Source of the DNA: Rhabditoides inermis
Lineage: Eukaryota > Nematoda > Chromadorea > Rhabditida > Rhabditidae
Assembly (NCBI GenBank): GCA_963966185.1
Contig: CAWZYM010000170.1
Coordinates: 18,501 to 82,500, forward strand
DNA length: 64,000 nt
Direction of reading: 5' to 3'
The notes under the pieces are model-generated. The model did no database searches. It was not told the origin of the DNA and saw nothing but the letters and a program-made list of their open reading frames with translations. Shown here piece by piece: positions 42,752 through 60,803 of the stretch (position 1 is its first letter; each line of letters starts with the position of its first letter). Both the position numbers and the translations under genes were made by a program.

Positions 42752-45700
42752 CTAGATTCCTTTGGTACCGAGGAAGTCTGCGACAGCCTTCTCGTTCCTC
42801 TCCAGCAGACGAGCGTTCAGGCGGATAGACTCGGCCACCTGCCGAATCGGACGGTCCAGCGTCTTCACCGCAACCGCGTCCAGCTCAGAACACAGGAACG
42901 TCTGCAACACCATTCACATAGCTCTCATTGCTACGACCAATGCAATGGATAATCTCCCTCCCTCCCTCCCTCTCCTCACCTCGATCTCTTTAGCCATGGC
43001 CTCCTTGCAGGAATAGTCAGACGACAGCTTGAGGCAGTGTTGGAACAGCGACGAGTTCGCACCGCCAAACTTCTCCATCAGGCTCTTCAGGTTCGACTGG
43101 AACAGAGGCAACGTGAGAAACCAGTAGCTGGAAGATAGCACGTACCTTGAAGTAGGGCCAGACAAAGTCCTGTCCGACCTTTCCGACGCGGACGCCCACA
43201 AAGAGCAGCATCAGGTCCTGCGAGCGAATCTTGCCCTGGTCGATTCCGTACTTGAACAGACGCTCGATGAGAGCACGATCCTGCACCTGCGACAGAGCAA
43301 CGATGCAGTGCCTGCAACACGCATCACTCAGTACCGTACCCCAATCATTCAATATACAGTATGCCTCGCGTACCTCTCAACCTCCGAGAATCCAACCGTC
43401 TCAAACACCTTGATCAGCTTGTCAAACTCGGCGACGCCACCATTGCGGATGGCGGTAGAATAGATCTGGAGGGGCAATAATAGTACTCAGTTCCATCTAC
43501 AGTACTCCATGTGCACTGACCGTGAGCCTGAGGTCGGGGTGGAGCTCCTCTCCGCTGGCAATGTGCTTCTCGAACAGCTCCTTGGCGGCCTTGATGGTGG
43601 GCGCGTGGCCGGCCTTGGCCAGACGACCCTGCACCAGAGAGCGCAGCATCGCCTTCTGCGAGTCTGCAACGGGAGGCAGTGCGACGGCCGGCTCCCGTGT
43701 CCACTCACCCTCTCCCTTCTCCGCCTTCCATCCGAGACGCGCGCCCACCGGCTCCAGCACCTTGCACACAAACGCGTCAAAGCGCTTCCTCAGCCCCGCG
43801 TCGCCCGCGTGGTCTGCAACAGACACGTCTCAGACACCGAAGCAATGCAACTGAGCTACTGGGTGTTACTGACCGAGTACATTGGAGAGGGCGGAGAGTC
43901 CCCCGTCGATGGCTCCCCACACCACGTACTCGTCCTCGGCAGCCGACGCCTCCAGCAGGGCGAGGAACTGAGAGGCCGGCACACGGCCCGCCTCCACCTA
44001 CAACACAAACACACTACACTACACTACACTATGCAAAGATACACAACTATCAAGTTTCATCACACATACAACAGTTACTCGTCGATGATAACAAGTAATC
44101 GGATCAGAGCGCAATCCGGTTATTGATACAACTACCAGAATAATTGATTGTTTTTTCAACCCAACCCACCAGAGCAAACAGGTCGTTGGTGATGCCGAAT
44201 CGGTCGAGCACCGGCATCTTCTTCGAAGCAATATCCGGGAGCAGGGCCTGAATAACAGCACAATAAACAGCATGCCCACATCTACAGTATCAGATCGTGC
44301 ACTTACTTACCTTGAGCATGGCCTCCGAGTACTCGACACGGTAGAAGCCAGTGGTGCCGGCGTTGAGCTGAAGACACAGGTTACGGTATCAATCGCAGAC
44401 TCGACACTATCTATGACTGCACCTTGAGCCAGTCTCCGGGCTTGACTCCCTCGATGACGAACTCCTGTTCGCGTTCCTTGAGCAGCACCTTCGTGTGCAC
44501 AGCAGACGGGTTAGAGCCAATGCAGATGTTGATCGGCACCTCAACACTGGCAATGAGTCAATATTCAATCACTTCCTTAATTTCCCCTCAAATGTTGCAA
44601 GTATGTTTCAAATCAAATTCAACTCAGTCTTTCCACCAGTGATACAATTGTTGTTCTGACAGATCTCCCTCTTCCTCTCCACCCTCCCACCCACCTGCCA
44701 CATCTGCTTCTTCTCGTCGTCTCCTCCGTCGGCGATGAACCTCTTCTGGGTCATGTGGAGGATGCGCTTGTCGCCCTCCTGCCTCTCCGAAACAGACACC
44801 ACCGGGAAGCCCATCTGCTTCGTCCAGCCAGACATCAGCGCAGCCACGTCCTGCAAACAATCAGCGTGTCTTCATCGAAACATACTTCTCTGTGGATTCA
44901 CTCCTTCCACCCCTCCCTCACCTGTCCCGACGCCTCGCTGAGCGCGTTCCACAGGTCGACCGTGACGGCGTTGCTGTACTTGTACTTCTGCAGATACAGC
45001 TGCAGTCCCTTCTGGAACGTCGGCTCGCCGAGGTAGTAGCACAGCATGCTGCAAACATCCATCATCACTCTCCTCCCCATCCCATGTCCAGATTCCACAT
45101 GTTCACTCACCGGTTGACCGAGTTCGACTTGGCGTACGTGATAGAGTCGTAAATCTCGTCCAGCTCGTTCGGGTTATCAATCTCCACCTGAAATCAACAC
45201 ACATAGCACAACTCCACATTCCTCCCGACCACATCTGCTCTACACGGACGCATGATACCGCGGTCTACTTCATCAACCATGTCTGTTTCAAGTCCATGTC
45301 CACTCTCTCTCCCCCTTCCATCCCTCGCGGTCCTACCTCGATGGGATGGCTGGATCGGAGTGCGTCGAGGGCGAATCCCTGCGCGAGCTCGTCGTTGACA
45401 AAGTGCAGCCAGATCTTGAACTCCTCGTAGTTGTAACCCACAAACATGTACTCCATGAACGAGGCAAAGCCCTCCTTCAGCCACAGGTCAGTCCACCACT
45501 TCTGAAACACAACAACATTTGTCAAATCGCATCTCACAAACCCAGTTCTAGTAAAATCTATTTGCCAAAAAACTATCGAAAACAACAATTAATACGCATC
45601 ACCCATGTCCAATAATCTACCAATATCACTTACGCCAATGACTGAATTGGAATGGAATGCAGAAAACGCTACCTCTCTCTCCTAATTCTAATTCTCCTCT

Positions 45701-47577
45701 CCCTGCCTACCATGGTGACGAGGTCTCCGAACCATAGATGGGCGAGTTCGTGTGCAATGACGAGCGCGACGCGGCTCTTCTGGCGAGTTGACGACTTGGC
45801 AGGGTCCACCAACAGCGCAACCTCCCGGTACGTCACCAGACCCCAGTTCTCCATCGCGCCTGCATAAACACATCGGCGTTAGACTGAATCGAGACGAGAA
45901 AAAGAACACATAGTGTTAGAAAGCTACGACGTGTGAGTGGATACAGGGACATGGAGGGGTACGTGACCGCAAAGTGTGGCATGCCAAATCACCCATCGAA
46001 AAGTCGGGGATGGCAATGAGGTCGCACTTGGGAAGAGCGTACGGGATGCCGAACCACTCGTTGTACCTGCAACAACACAGCGTCCAAACACATTTGTCAG
46101 AAACAAACACATTTTTTTCAGACTGCAGTAATCACTATGAATGCAATCCCCCTCCCCACGCACCAGTCAATGGCCCTGGTGGCCAGCTCGAGTCCGAACG
46201 CGCCCTGCGCCTTCTTGCCAGGCACAGTGTACACTCGCATGATCGTGCCCGACTTCGTCTTCGACTGAAACACACAACAGTACAACACTCTTTGTACAGT
46301 GCTCAGTACACTCCATCTAGACTACAGTACCTCGAGGTACTCAAAGTCTCCGACGGCAAAGGCGACGAGATAAGTGGACATGAGGGGAGACGTGTCAAAC
46401 TTGATCGACTTCTTTCCACCATCCACCTTCGACTCCGACACAACGTTCTGGAAAGGCACCAGATAATAATATCTACATTAAACACTTTCAAGCTACAGTA
46501 CCCCTCTACCGTGTCTACCGTACCATGTTGGAGAGGGCAGTGAGCGATTCGTCGACGACAAGGGTCACATCGAACTTGGCCTTGTAGATGGGCTCATCCC
46601 AGCAAGGGAACGAGAGACGCGCGTACGTAGACTGAAAAGGAGACGTACAGTACTCGGTACTATACACAGCAAATCCACAGTACCTCAAACTGAGTCGAGG
46701 CAATGAACTTCTCGCTGCCGTCGGCCGCCTTGTACGAAGAGCTACAACAAGACTATAGAATATCCATCTGATATCTACCGAGTTCCTTGGATCCCGACTC
46801 ACCGATAGAATCCGCGCATCTTGTCGTTGAGCTCTCCGACATATTTGAACTTGAGTGTCACCTTCTGGGGGGTGAGCTGCTGGGGCAGCTTCACCGTCAG
46901 CATAGTCCACTTCTCATCATAGGTGACGGGCAAGGACGAAAGCTCTACAAACAGGAGGTACTCCCCCTTCCTCCTTCGCCTCCTCCCCTATTCCACTCAC
47001 CCTTTCCATCGGCCAGCACAATGCCCGCCTGGCTCACGTTCAGTGCCTGTGCGTGCAGCTTCAGGTGGTCAGTCGCCGATGTGATGTCCACCTCGATCGC
47101 CGCCTCGCCATCGAAAGTAAACCTCAAACAACGCGAGAATCAATACACAAACTACAGAGTGTGGTGAACCCCTTCAGCACATACTTCTTGAGGTCGGGGA
47201 CGAGCTTGATCGTGTAGCGGGCGGGCTTGGCAAACTCCGGCAGTCGCTCATACTTCTCGTTGGGAACGGCAGCGCACGCCATCGTTGCGGCTAAAAGGCA
47301 ATGCTTAGGAAAGATAGATTCATAAATCATCAGAGCATCGACCTACCTAGCAATAATCGCCACACCACTGACATTCCTCCACTTCGTGTCAGCTCACAAC
47401 TAACACAAATTTCTCCCATTTTCCGTCTTCCCTAGTTGTCATCGTCTAATCTCATTAGACAATCTAATCGTACCCCTTCTCTGTACCCTCTCTCAACCTC
47501 GACTCTAAAACCATACACTCATAGGGCTACATCATACACTATCTAATCGGCTCGCAGTCGTCGCCGCGAGCCACCAC

Positions 47578-47624
<47 letters not shown>

Positions 47625-49754
47625 GGGGGAGGGAGAAGGGGAACAAACCGTGTCTTCCCCGGTGTCAGTGTCACCTGTCACCACTCGCTAAAACAACACT
47701 CGCCATCATTTCTCGCTAATACTCATCGCCAACAAACACGATTGACAAGTCGAACATGCAAAATAGAATTCCATCTCGCTAAAACACCCGAGCATTACCA
47801 TTAAAAAACCCGAGCATTACCAGAGCCCGTACAGTCCCAACTAGAACCCGGTTCATCAATGCCACCCTCGCCCACCACATGTGGACAGTACCTTGTCGGA
47901 TGCTGACGAGTGAGGGTGCGGCGAGGGGCGCGGGCGCTACAGCAGTCGACGACCTGCTGGGAGTGGCTGCTGCGGGAGTGGGGGCAGCAGGGACAGAGGG
48001 GGCAGTCTTGACGGGGATGAGGCTAGGCTGAACGGGGCCGGGCCGGGTGCCAATCAGTCGTTCCACGCGCACTGGACGGGGAAGCACTTGCGCTGCAACA
48101 CACACTCGGTCAGCATGTAACAAACACAATAATCTATAAAGTCACGCCATGACCGTTTAAGAAACTACTTCACACATCACGCATAGACTCCTCCTCCATT
48201 TCATCACATTCGGCGCCAGAAGGTGACGCAACGTTGTGCACTATCAATTATCACCTCCAAGCTATCAATCCAAGCACTTTTTTGTAGAGATATGGCAGCG
48301 GGCAGCGACGACAGAGGCTTATCTCCGCCAACAAAGAAGTGACCTCATCTCCACCACGCAGGCACTGCCAAAGTTCACACTCTGCAGGCACTCCAACTGA
48401 CCATCTAGCACAGTCGGCATCACGCGATACATTATCGCCTCCAAGACACATAGTGCCGCCTGTCCAGACAATACATTCGGCACGCGTCTATCAAAACTAT
48501 ACGACACAAAAAATGTTATCAAGTGTAACTGTTTGAAACCCCTAATCTAGAACACTAGAACGCGGAAACGGCACGCAAACATACATAACACTCCTAGCAT
48601 GGTGAACATGATTGCAGGATTCTAGAACAAGGCACGACCTCCCGTCACAAGACCACCGCCAAACAATGACCGACAACGTCATTTCAACCCGCGTCATTGC
48701 GCACGTGTAAGTTATGCAAATTTGAATCGACGAAATTTGAAGAAACAAACCACAACACACTCGCGACGGCACTCACCTAGGAGAGCGACGGTGGGGAGAC
48801 TGGCTTGTCGGAGTTGAGTCGAACGAACGTGTCGCGCAACCACTGAAACAATCACAACTCTCAACTCGTTACGATGACATCTATCACCTAAGCAAACCGT
48901 TATTACGATACGTTTGGTTTGTATATTGTATCACTCGGTTGCAGATGTATTGCACGAATGCCAACCAAACACATTATCAGAATTCCACGAAACATCACAA
49001 AAAAGGGAGGGGACGGTGTAGCAAGAGATAAGGCGCAAGAACAAAAATATATCAGAGAACAAATGATGATAGACCAATTCCAAATATTGGGAATCGAAAT
49101 GAATGAATCTCCAAATGTGTGATTATAGGGTGTCAATGAAAACATGGTAAATGCCACCTTCGATCACGACGTGATATGCTGATTGCTGATAGCTGATATG
49201 ATATAATCATGATAGTATAGGGTGATAGGAGTAGTAATGCATGATAAACCGCTTTTGTCTACCCTGGTGGGTCAAGGGAAAGCGGGGTATGATGGCGATT
49301 AGCATTCGAAAATCGCAGCTCGGACGCAGCAGAGAAAGAACGGGTGGTAAATATTTTTTCGACCATTCGCCGGCGTGCGATGAGAGATGGGAAAGAGCGT
49401 GCGATTGGATGAGGGATAGAAGAGAGGCGGCAGACACCTTGTCCTCCCCACTCTCATTCAACAACATACACATGAACCAGTGAAAGAGAACGGAGAAAAG
49501 TTAGATTGCACATCACAACACCTTTAGAACGTACTAAAGGCGATATCGATTGTTATAGCGATATGGTGTCAAGGGTGAAGTGAATGCATGACCGTTAGTG
49601 GGAATAGTGAATAGAAAGCGGCAGTTTGAATCATGCCATGATCGATTATAGTTCAGCGGATGCGGACAGAAGGGGGGGGGGGACACATACAAAAGCGATA
49701 GGACAGTGACAAACCTGGGAGACTCCTCCTCGCAAACACGGCCGGACTCCACAT
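42752..49754 (-). CDS. Puromycin-sensitive (M1) aminopeptidase, with N-terminal extension
   Basis: This is an M1 zinc aminopeptidase of the PAM-1/NPEPPS type, which trims N-terminal residues from peptides in the cytosol. [20 protein letters not shown] (substrate anchor) and [20 protein letters not shown] (HExxH zinc site) lie at about 45706-45857. The C-terminal ERAP1-like part ends at [18 protein letters not shown] with its stop at 42752-42754. The usual start is the Met at 47280-47282. Three upstream exons (49715-49754, 48777-48842, 47892-48092) with good splice sites join in frame to the exon starting at 47290 and add about 104 residues. These begin [20 protein letters not shown], rich in Arg, Ala, Ser and Leu, as in mitochondrial presequences. 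Human NPEPPS likewise has two possible starts. About 20 exons in all. Confidence 0.9.
47580..47625. repeat. (GA)n microsatellite in aminopeptidase intron 3
   Basis: A run of GA dinucleotides at about 47588-47618 lies in the intron separating the extension exons from the core enzyme. Confidence 0.9.
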
Positions 49755-50425
49755 TCTCGTGCTCTCACTTGGTCCCGAAACGAAAACAGCCAAATACCAC
49801 CAAAAAGGGCACTAGGACACACCGGTAGGAATGATTCAACGGGACACTTGAATTTGTGCAATCACAAAAGAGCAGCTTGGCTCTGCATGCAGTGCTCTCC
49901 TGCTCCTCCCTCATTTAGATAATCAAGCGAATAAAAACGCAGACATTGCAATCATTCAATGGAACATAATGAAACAATTTTTTATTATTATAAACGAAAA
50001 CAATCTAATGCAACTTCACTACTAAATGCAGTGACAACGAGCAACAACAATCCGTGCATAAACCGCATAAATATAAAGAGTAACTGACTCACTAACAATC
50101 TGATATAATCAATACATCGATAACTGATTGGCGACACGGAGTGAAGAGACGTTCGTGCACTGTTTGTTCGGCAATGCAGAATGACATTTAGACGAAGAAA
50201 ACACGGTCCTGAAAATAACACCCACGAATACAGCTTACAACAGTTCATAAGTGATAACAACAAATTAGTACATTAATTTATCTGAAAACGCAGAAAAAAA
50301 TCAACCCACTAACATGACTACTGAAAAATATTATAAACGCGAAACCATAAGTGAAAGCGACCACGTGAACCTATACAACACCAGTAATCTACACCACTTT
50401 CTGCCACTCTACACCTATAGCTTTT

Positions 50426-52964
<2,539 letters not shown>

Positions 52965-53275
52965 CTAATAGCTGAAGAGCTTGATCCCTTGTCCTTCGGT
53001 AATCTAGAAAATTGCTAATCATGAAAAATCAATAAATCTATAATCCCACCACATCGTCGAGTCGGATGTTGTTGGCCTCCTCGATCCAGCTCATCTTACT
53101 CTCCTCGTACTCCTCGAATGTACGGATACTGTAATACCGTAATTCACAAAATTATCTCATTTTCAATGTACAGTAACGTAGCTACCGTACCCACCCGGGC
53201 ATGTTGTTGAGTTTTATGTCGAGGAATATGAAGAAGGAGACAATGTTGTTACGCTCAGCGTTGTAGATCTAGAAA

Positions 53276-53365
<90 letters not shown>

Positions 53366-53536
53366 CTCTCTCCCTCTCCCTCTCACATGTTTCTGTCCCA
53401 TTTCGATTCTTCCTAATGCATCGTCCATGATAATCACTGGTACAATCAGAATGGAGATGATAATAGAGAAGATCGCGATGAAGAAGGCAAGCGGCTCGAG
53501 AGAGTAGATACTGGAGAGAACCTGCAAGGAGGGAGT

Positions 53537-53576
<40 letters not shown>

Positions 53577-54872
53577 GTACCTCTGCCTGTAGCTTGGCCA
53601 TGCAGCCGTTCAGCTTGCGCAACTTCCTGAAGGAGTCGATTCGTGTTGCTTGCACTCCTGAACTCACTCCCACTGGCTGTCCAGATTCAGTTCGAAGTTG
53701 TCGTGTGCGAATAGTTCGATGAGTGAGGAGACGTCGCGGCTTTCCTTCCGAGCCAACTGAAGCACCTCCACGTCCTAGAAACACTGTCTTTTTCCTCCGA
53801 AACTATCTGTTGTCTTCGATACCTCTTTTAGATAGAGAGAACTATCAAAGCTATGTCTGAAGTCTGACTCAAATTTTTAACCGCTGGATTTCTGACCCTA
53901 ATATTTGCTACCTGCATAGTCGTCCCTTTAGCTTCCACGCAAGACACTGCGTCGACCTTCTTCAGACTAGAGGAGCCGTCCTGAAAGGAAGAATGAGAGG
54001 TGGTGAGAGGGAGAGATAGAGGGAGGGAAAAGGAGAGATAGAGGGAAGAAAAGGGAGAGATAGAGGGTGGAAAAGAGAAAGATAGAGGGAGGGTAGGGAG
54101 AGATAGAGGGAGGGAAAGGGATAGAGGGGGAGAGAGAAAGAGAGAGAGGGAGAGAGAGAGAGAGAGAGAGGGAGACTCGCAGTGTTCCAGCAGCACATCT
54201 CTGGCACTACACACGGCACGTTGAGGTGTTTTCCGCACTTTGCCATCCACTCGTAGTCGTTGGGCACAAACTGCTCCACGTCTGTCAGCTGAAACGTATC
54301 CATAAAACGTATTCGACACAGTGAGAAACGTATCGATACATGAAACAAGCAAACGAGAAACGTATCGTACGGAGCGATACGTTTCTGTGTATTTTGTTTG
54401 TCTGGTGAAAAAAATCACGGTTGACAAACGTTTTGTGTATGAACGTCCGTACTACATCAGTGAGTGACGTTGAGGAAGTCATGTTACATTGAATATGTAG
54501 TGAACTTTATTTGGATGTGCTTATGAGAGTTGAATAAAACCCACTCACCGGGTCTCGGTATTTGTAGATATTGGGCTGCATCCAGTCCTTGAAGTTGTTC
54601 CACCCACAGCAACGGTATCTGAAGCGTCTCTCTCTCTCATCCCTCTCTCTTTCTCTTTCTCTCTCTCTCTCTTTCTCTCTGTCTCTCTCTCTCCCACTTG
54701 TCCATGATCCTTCTCAGATTGGCTTCTCCCCGAGTTCTATGTTCAGCTTTCTTGGGGTAGTAGGGATGTAGTCCTGAATATGTTGTTAGCTTATTGTCAA
54801 CATTTTAAATCGTATGAACTCGCAATCAGAATGTGCGCCACCCGTCTCGCTCTTTCACTACGGTCAGAGAGG

Positions 54873-54920
<48 letters not shown>

Positions 54921-55059
54921 TAGGAAAGAGAGAGGCAGGCCCGCGTCGCGTCCAAGGGGTAACTCGCTGATTCTGACTATACCTGGTAGTCGCTCTCCGA
55001 TCAGCGCTTTCGTGTAGGCGTTAGAGTGAAGGGAGTACGCGTCTGAAAGTCTCTCTCTC

Positions 55060-55099
<40 letters not shown>

Positions 55100-56528
55100 G
55101 TAACTCACTGATGAGCATCATACAGAAGAACATCATACCAATAAGTACCGCGTTGATAGTGTATCTGAAATCAATCAATAAATCGAATCCAAAGAAGAGA
55201 GCTGACATGTGGGCGAGAATCTTGGTGTTCTGCAGCCACGCAGATGCGATTAGCGCCACCTGGAGCAATCGATAAATCAATCGATAAATCAATGTTCCAC
55301 ACCTCCGAGAGAAACGCCAAGATTCCGAGAGCGATGCAGCAGTTGACCGTGTTGAGACACTGGAAATGAATGTAAAAAATTTTTTAACTGAAATTAATAA
55401 TTACCATCCGGTACAGCATTCCGTTGTTGCGCCCGGGGTCGAATCTGTAGAGCTCCCCCATTTGCTCCACGCGAATCGCACACACCGTGTAGATTGTCCA
55501 CATAACGCTGTAATCGATAAGCGATCGATAAGCGATCAATAATCGATAGATATCCCCCACCACACGATTCGGACAGCGAGTGCGGCGATGGTGACATACT
55601 TCCAGGTGGTGAGCTTCAACTTCCGGCGCTGGTCCCGATCCGGCAGCTGGTCACGCCTAGAAGAGTTTGGGTACGGTAGTCTACCGTATCACTAACTTGG
55701 CGGCGCGGATGAGGTCGCGGATGACGAGCATCTGCTGCGCGTTGCGGCGCGGGTCGTCCTGAGGAATTGAGACTCCTTAGTCTTGGTATCGTACCTCATC
55801 TCCTCCGCGCTTTCTCTCGGGGTGGCGAGCCTCTCCGTCCTTCTCCAGGCGACGCGCGTAGTTGCGCTCGCGAATTGCTAGAGTGGGAGGAAATGAATGA
55901 GAGAAGACCGTCTTCACAGTCTTTCCTGTACATTGAGCCTCTGCTTACCTAGACTGAAGTCCTCATGTTTCGTGTCAAACTCGGCCGCGCGGTTAGCGAC
56001 CTGTGAGAGAGAAGGTGGGAGAGAGAGAGAGGGAGAGAGAGGGAGAAGGGGAGAAGGAGGGAGGGAGAGGGAGGGAGGGAGAGGGAAATAGGAGGGAGGG
56101 AGGGAGGGAGAAGGAGGGAGGGAGGGAGAGGGAGGGATAGGCAAATGGGAGGGAGGGAGGGAGGGAGGGAGAGGGAGGGAGAGGGAGGGAGAGGGAAGGA
56201 GGGAGGGAGGGAGAAGGAGGGAGGGAGAGGGAGGGAGAGGGAAATGTGAGGGAGGGAGGGAGAGGGAGGGAGAGGGGGAGGGAGGGAGGGAGAAGGAAGG
56301 AGGGAGAAGGAGGGAGGGAGAGGGAGAGGGAAGGAAGGAGAGAGGGAGGGAGAGTGAGGGTGGGAGAGGGAGGGAGGGAGAAGGAGGGAGGGAGAGGGAG
56401 AGGGAGAGAGAGGGAAAGAAGGAGGGAGGGAGAGAGGGAGAGGGAGAGGAGAGAGAAAGGGAAAGCGGGGGAGAGAGACGCACCCCGCGTTGTTCGTTCT
56501 CTACAGCCGCGTCTGCTGAGCTGTCCAT
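52965..56528 (-). CDS. Peripherin/RDS-like tetraspanin
   Basis: Start at 56528 (MDSSADAAVENEQRG) and stop at 52965-52967 (ITEGQGIKLFSY end). About 15 exons. A long charged cytoplasmic N-terminus leads to TM1 (WKYVTIAALAVRIV), then TM2 (CIALGILAFLSEVALIASAW) and TM3 (TINAVLIGMMFFCMMLIS). The large outer loop has the hallmark YRCCGWNNFKDW (about 54570-54618) and PEMCCWN (about 54180-54220). A fourth helix follows (LAFFIAIFSIIISILIVPVI, about 53430-53500), with a cytoplasmic tail. CCG followed by a DW/DWF motif and a long loop is closest to the RDS/ROM1 branch of tetraspanins, which shape curved membranes. The exact subfamily is an inference. Introns are full of CT/GA repeats. Several exon borders are approximate. 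Confidence 0.75.
53276..53573. repeat. (CT)n and (GA)n microsatellites in tetraspanin introns
   Basis: A (CT)n tract spans 53276-53382 and an opposed (GA)n tract 53541-53573, on either side of the exon that encodes TM4. Transcribed together, they could pair with each other. Confidence 0.9.
53990..54175. repeat. GGGAGAGATAGA minisatellite in a tetraspanin intron
   Basis: Imperfect repeats of GGGAGAGATAGAGGGAGG fill this intron on the + strand, giving a pyrimidine-rich sense strand. There is no coding role. Confidence 0.85.
54873..55097. repeat. Paired (GA)n and (CT)n tracts around a tetraspanin exon
   Basis: (GA)n at 54875-54917 and (CT)n at 55051-55097 flank the exon at about 54970-55045 (the DAYSLHSNAYTKALIGERLP segment). 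Confidence 0.9.
55998..56480. repeat. (GGGA)-type tandem block in tetraspanin intron 1
   Basis: About 480 bp of almost pure G/A sequence (GGGAGGGAGGGAGA.. variants) on the + strand makes up intron 1. The sense strand is C/T only. Its many GGG runs could form G-quadruplexes on the non-coding strand. Confidence 0.93.
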
Positions 56529-57003
56529 GGTGAAATGACGGCAACTATTTAGATGTCAACTTAACACTTTTTGTCATTTTCTAACCCGCATTTTATAGCA
56601 GATAATTACATTTTGAAAAGTTTTTTTTTTAAAGATAGCAATGTAATCAACGACTCACGGATTCCGCTCACTGCTGTGAATGTACTCCGCATACAGTGTA
56701 TACTTAATGACGTCATGATCATTATTTCTCGAATATATAAGACTCGTCAGCTGATTTCTTCAATTTTTGCTTTATTGTTTTTCTTCATTATATTTGCATG
56801 TTTCTACTTCTGGTTTCCCTGAATATATATTGCCTACAGTACGGTTAACTTTAGCTAGGTAAACTATAGACTCCAATATACACAGGCTTTGCTTGCTGTT
56901 ATTCTTCTTCTTTCACTCGGTACGATTCACCACTCTACATATTAAACTGTTTATTCCTTGTTGCAGCCGGTGAGCGTCCCCTCCCCACCGCCACTCCTCC
57001 ACC

Positions 57004-58225
57004 ATGTCGTATATGCTACCGCATCTCAACAATGGCTGGCAGGTTTGTTGTTATTTATTAGTGTATTTATATATTTATTATAATGTAAATATGTATGTAG
57101 GTGGACCAGGCGATTTTGTCGGAGGAGGACCGCGTTGTGTTGATTCGCTTCGGACACGATTGGGATCCTCAGTGCATGCGCATGGACGAGGTGAGTTGTG
57201 TTGTTGTGTACATTCTTACTCTTTACATGTTTGTTTACTTGTTTACATTTTTGCTCATTGTGTTTACTTGTTGTTACCCACTTGTTTTAGACCCTGCTGA
57301 AGATCGCGAACAAGGTGAAGAACTTTGCCGTCATCTACCTCGTCGACATCACTGAGGTGCGCTCATTTCTTGCTTTCTTTGATTTTCCCCCTTAAAAATC
57401 ATATAGCTTCTGTATTGCTCATAGTGGTTCTGTGAGTTAGTGTTGTATGGTTGAGTTAAAACATATATTGTAATGTTTTAATGTACAATAACAATACACA
57501 GTGGATTGTTGATATACAAATACAATATACTTGTAGGTTCCGGACTTCAACAAGATGTACGAGTTGTACGACCCATGCACTGTCATGTTTTTCTTCCGCA
57601 ACAAGCACATCATGGTCGATCTCGGAACCGGAAACAACAACAAGGTTAGGCTGTGTATCGTTGTTATTCGGTTGTATTATGTTGATAATAATCAATAACA
57701 TCCTGTAACTTAAAATGTAATATTTTGTTATCGTCATTTAGGGTGGGGTTGTGTGAAGAAAGACGCGAACACGATATATAATTGATAGTTGTATGTAACT
57801 GCTTTTTTCATGTATGAAACACATTGTGTAATGGGATAATAAACAATAAACGCATCTTTTCAGATCAACTGGCCGATGAACGACGGGCAGGAGATCATCG
57901 ACATTATCGAGACAGTCTACAGGTACGCGAACGCGTGAACAAAAAATAATTGATTGAATTAGATTAAAAATGTCCTGTTTTTATTTGTGATCAGTTTCTC
58001 GGAGACGAAAAGTAAGACAACCAACAGTGAGACACCAGACAATGTTAATGACACCGCTAATGTCATCTCTATCTATCTAGAAATAGTTTGAGATGTGTAT
58101 ATGTGGAATTGATATGTGTACATGTTGTGTTTGTGATAATAATTAGCGTGTGTGTCAGGGGCGCGCGCAAGGGTCGTGGTCTGGTCGTCTCCCCCAAGGA
58201 CTACTCCACCAAGTACAAGTACTGA
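57004..58225 (+). CDS. TXNL4A/DIM1, U5 snRNP 15 kDa protein
   Basis: Six exons (57004-57042, 57101-57190, 57291-57356, 57537-57644, 57864-57922, 58159-58225) join to exactly 142 codons plus stop, the standard length of this highly conserved family. It is a thioredoxin-fold part of the spliceosomal U5 snRNP needed for pre-mRNA splicing. Recognisable segments are MSYMLPHLNNGWQVDQAI, VVLIRFGHDWDPQCMRMDE, FNKMYELYDPCTVMFFFRNK and the end RGLVVSPKDYSTKYKY. A splice acceptor in the 5' leader (AG at 56966) and an intron just after the stop (about 58231-58339) are also seen. An AATAAA lies at about 58490, 115 bp before the MED21 start. Confidence 0.97.
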
Positions 58226-58229
58226 GCAG

Positions 58230-60125
<1,896 letters not shown>

Positions 60126-60803
60126 AGAGAGACTGCTCAACTCCTCTGCTCCTGCTCCTCCTCCTACTCCTCCTCCTCTTCCTGCCCCATGTGTCAGTAG
60201 ATTGTTAGGAACAGAGACGCAGTGTGCCCGTATTCTGCTCTTGCTCCTACTCCGTCTCCTATCCCTACTCCCTCTCATCTTTCTGTCTGTTGGTGATGTG
60301 TGAGTGGATCGAAAGAGTATGAGACTGCTGGTTTGGAGAAGCAGTCTGTTCCAATGTTATGTTGCCACTTTCCGATTTCTCGTTTGTGTACTGGTATATT
60401 GTATTGTGTTTTGTGATCGAATACATTTTTTTGATTCGATAGTCGTTTATGCGAGCGTACATAACATATCATATAACTCTTTGAACCACATTTGAACTGC
60501 GTATATCGATTCGCATAGAAGAGAAACGGGACCAGTGTCGCTACGGTGTGCGATTATTCGCAAGGGATTCGCGAGATGCCGCGAGTATTCGCGGATCGGG
60601 CTAGCACGAGAGAAGTGGCATATAAGTGAAGGCGCCATGTGGGGGAAGATGCAATGCGTATTTGGGGTGAGATGACGACGATGACGTCATCTCGATTCGA
60701 TGCATATACGGTCGATCCGACCGAGTGAGCGTGTGGCGATCGGAAGAGAGAGAGAGAGAGGTAAGCGAGCGACGTCGTCTGGTGACGTCATCTGCAGACG
60801 ACG
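60126..60803. other. 3' flanks of convergent MED21 and PDZ genes
   Basis: This has no gene. It contains the MED21 3'UTR with (CTC)n-rich stretches. Two TGACGTCA palindromes (about 60682-60689 and 60783-60790), the consensus CRE, lie at its right end. Confidence 0.5.
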
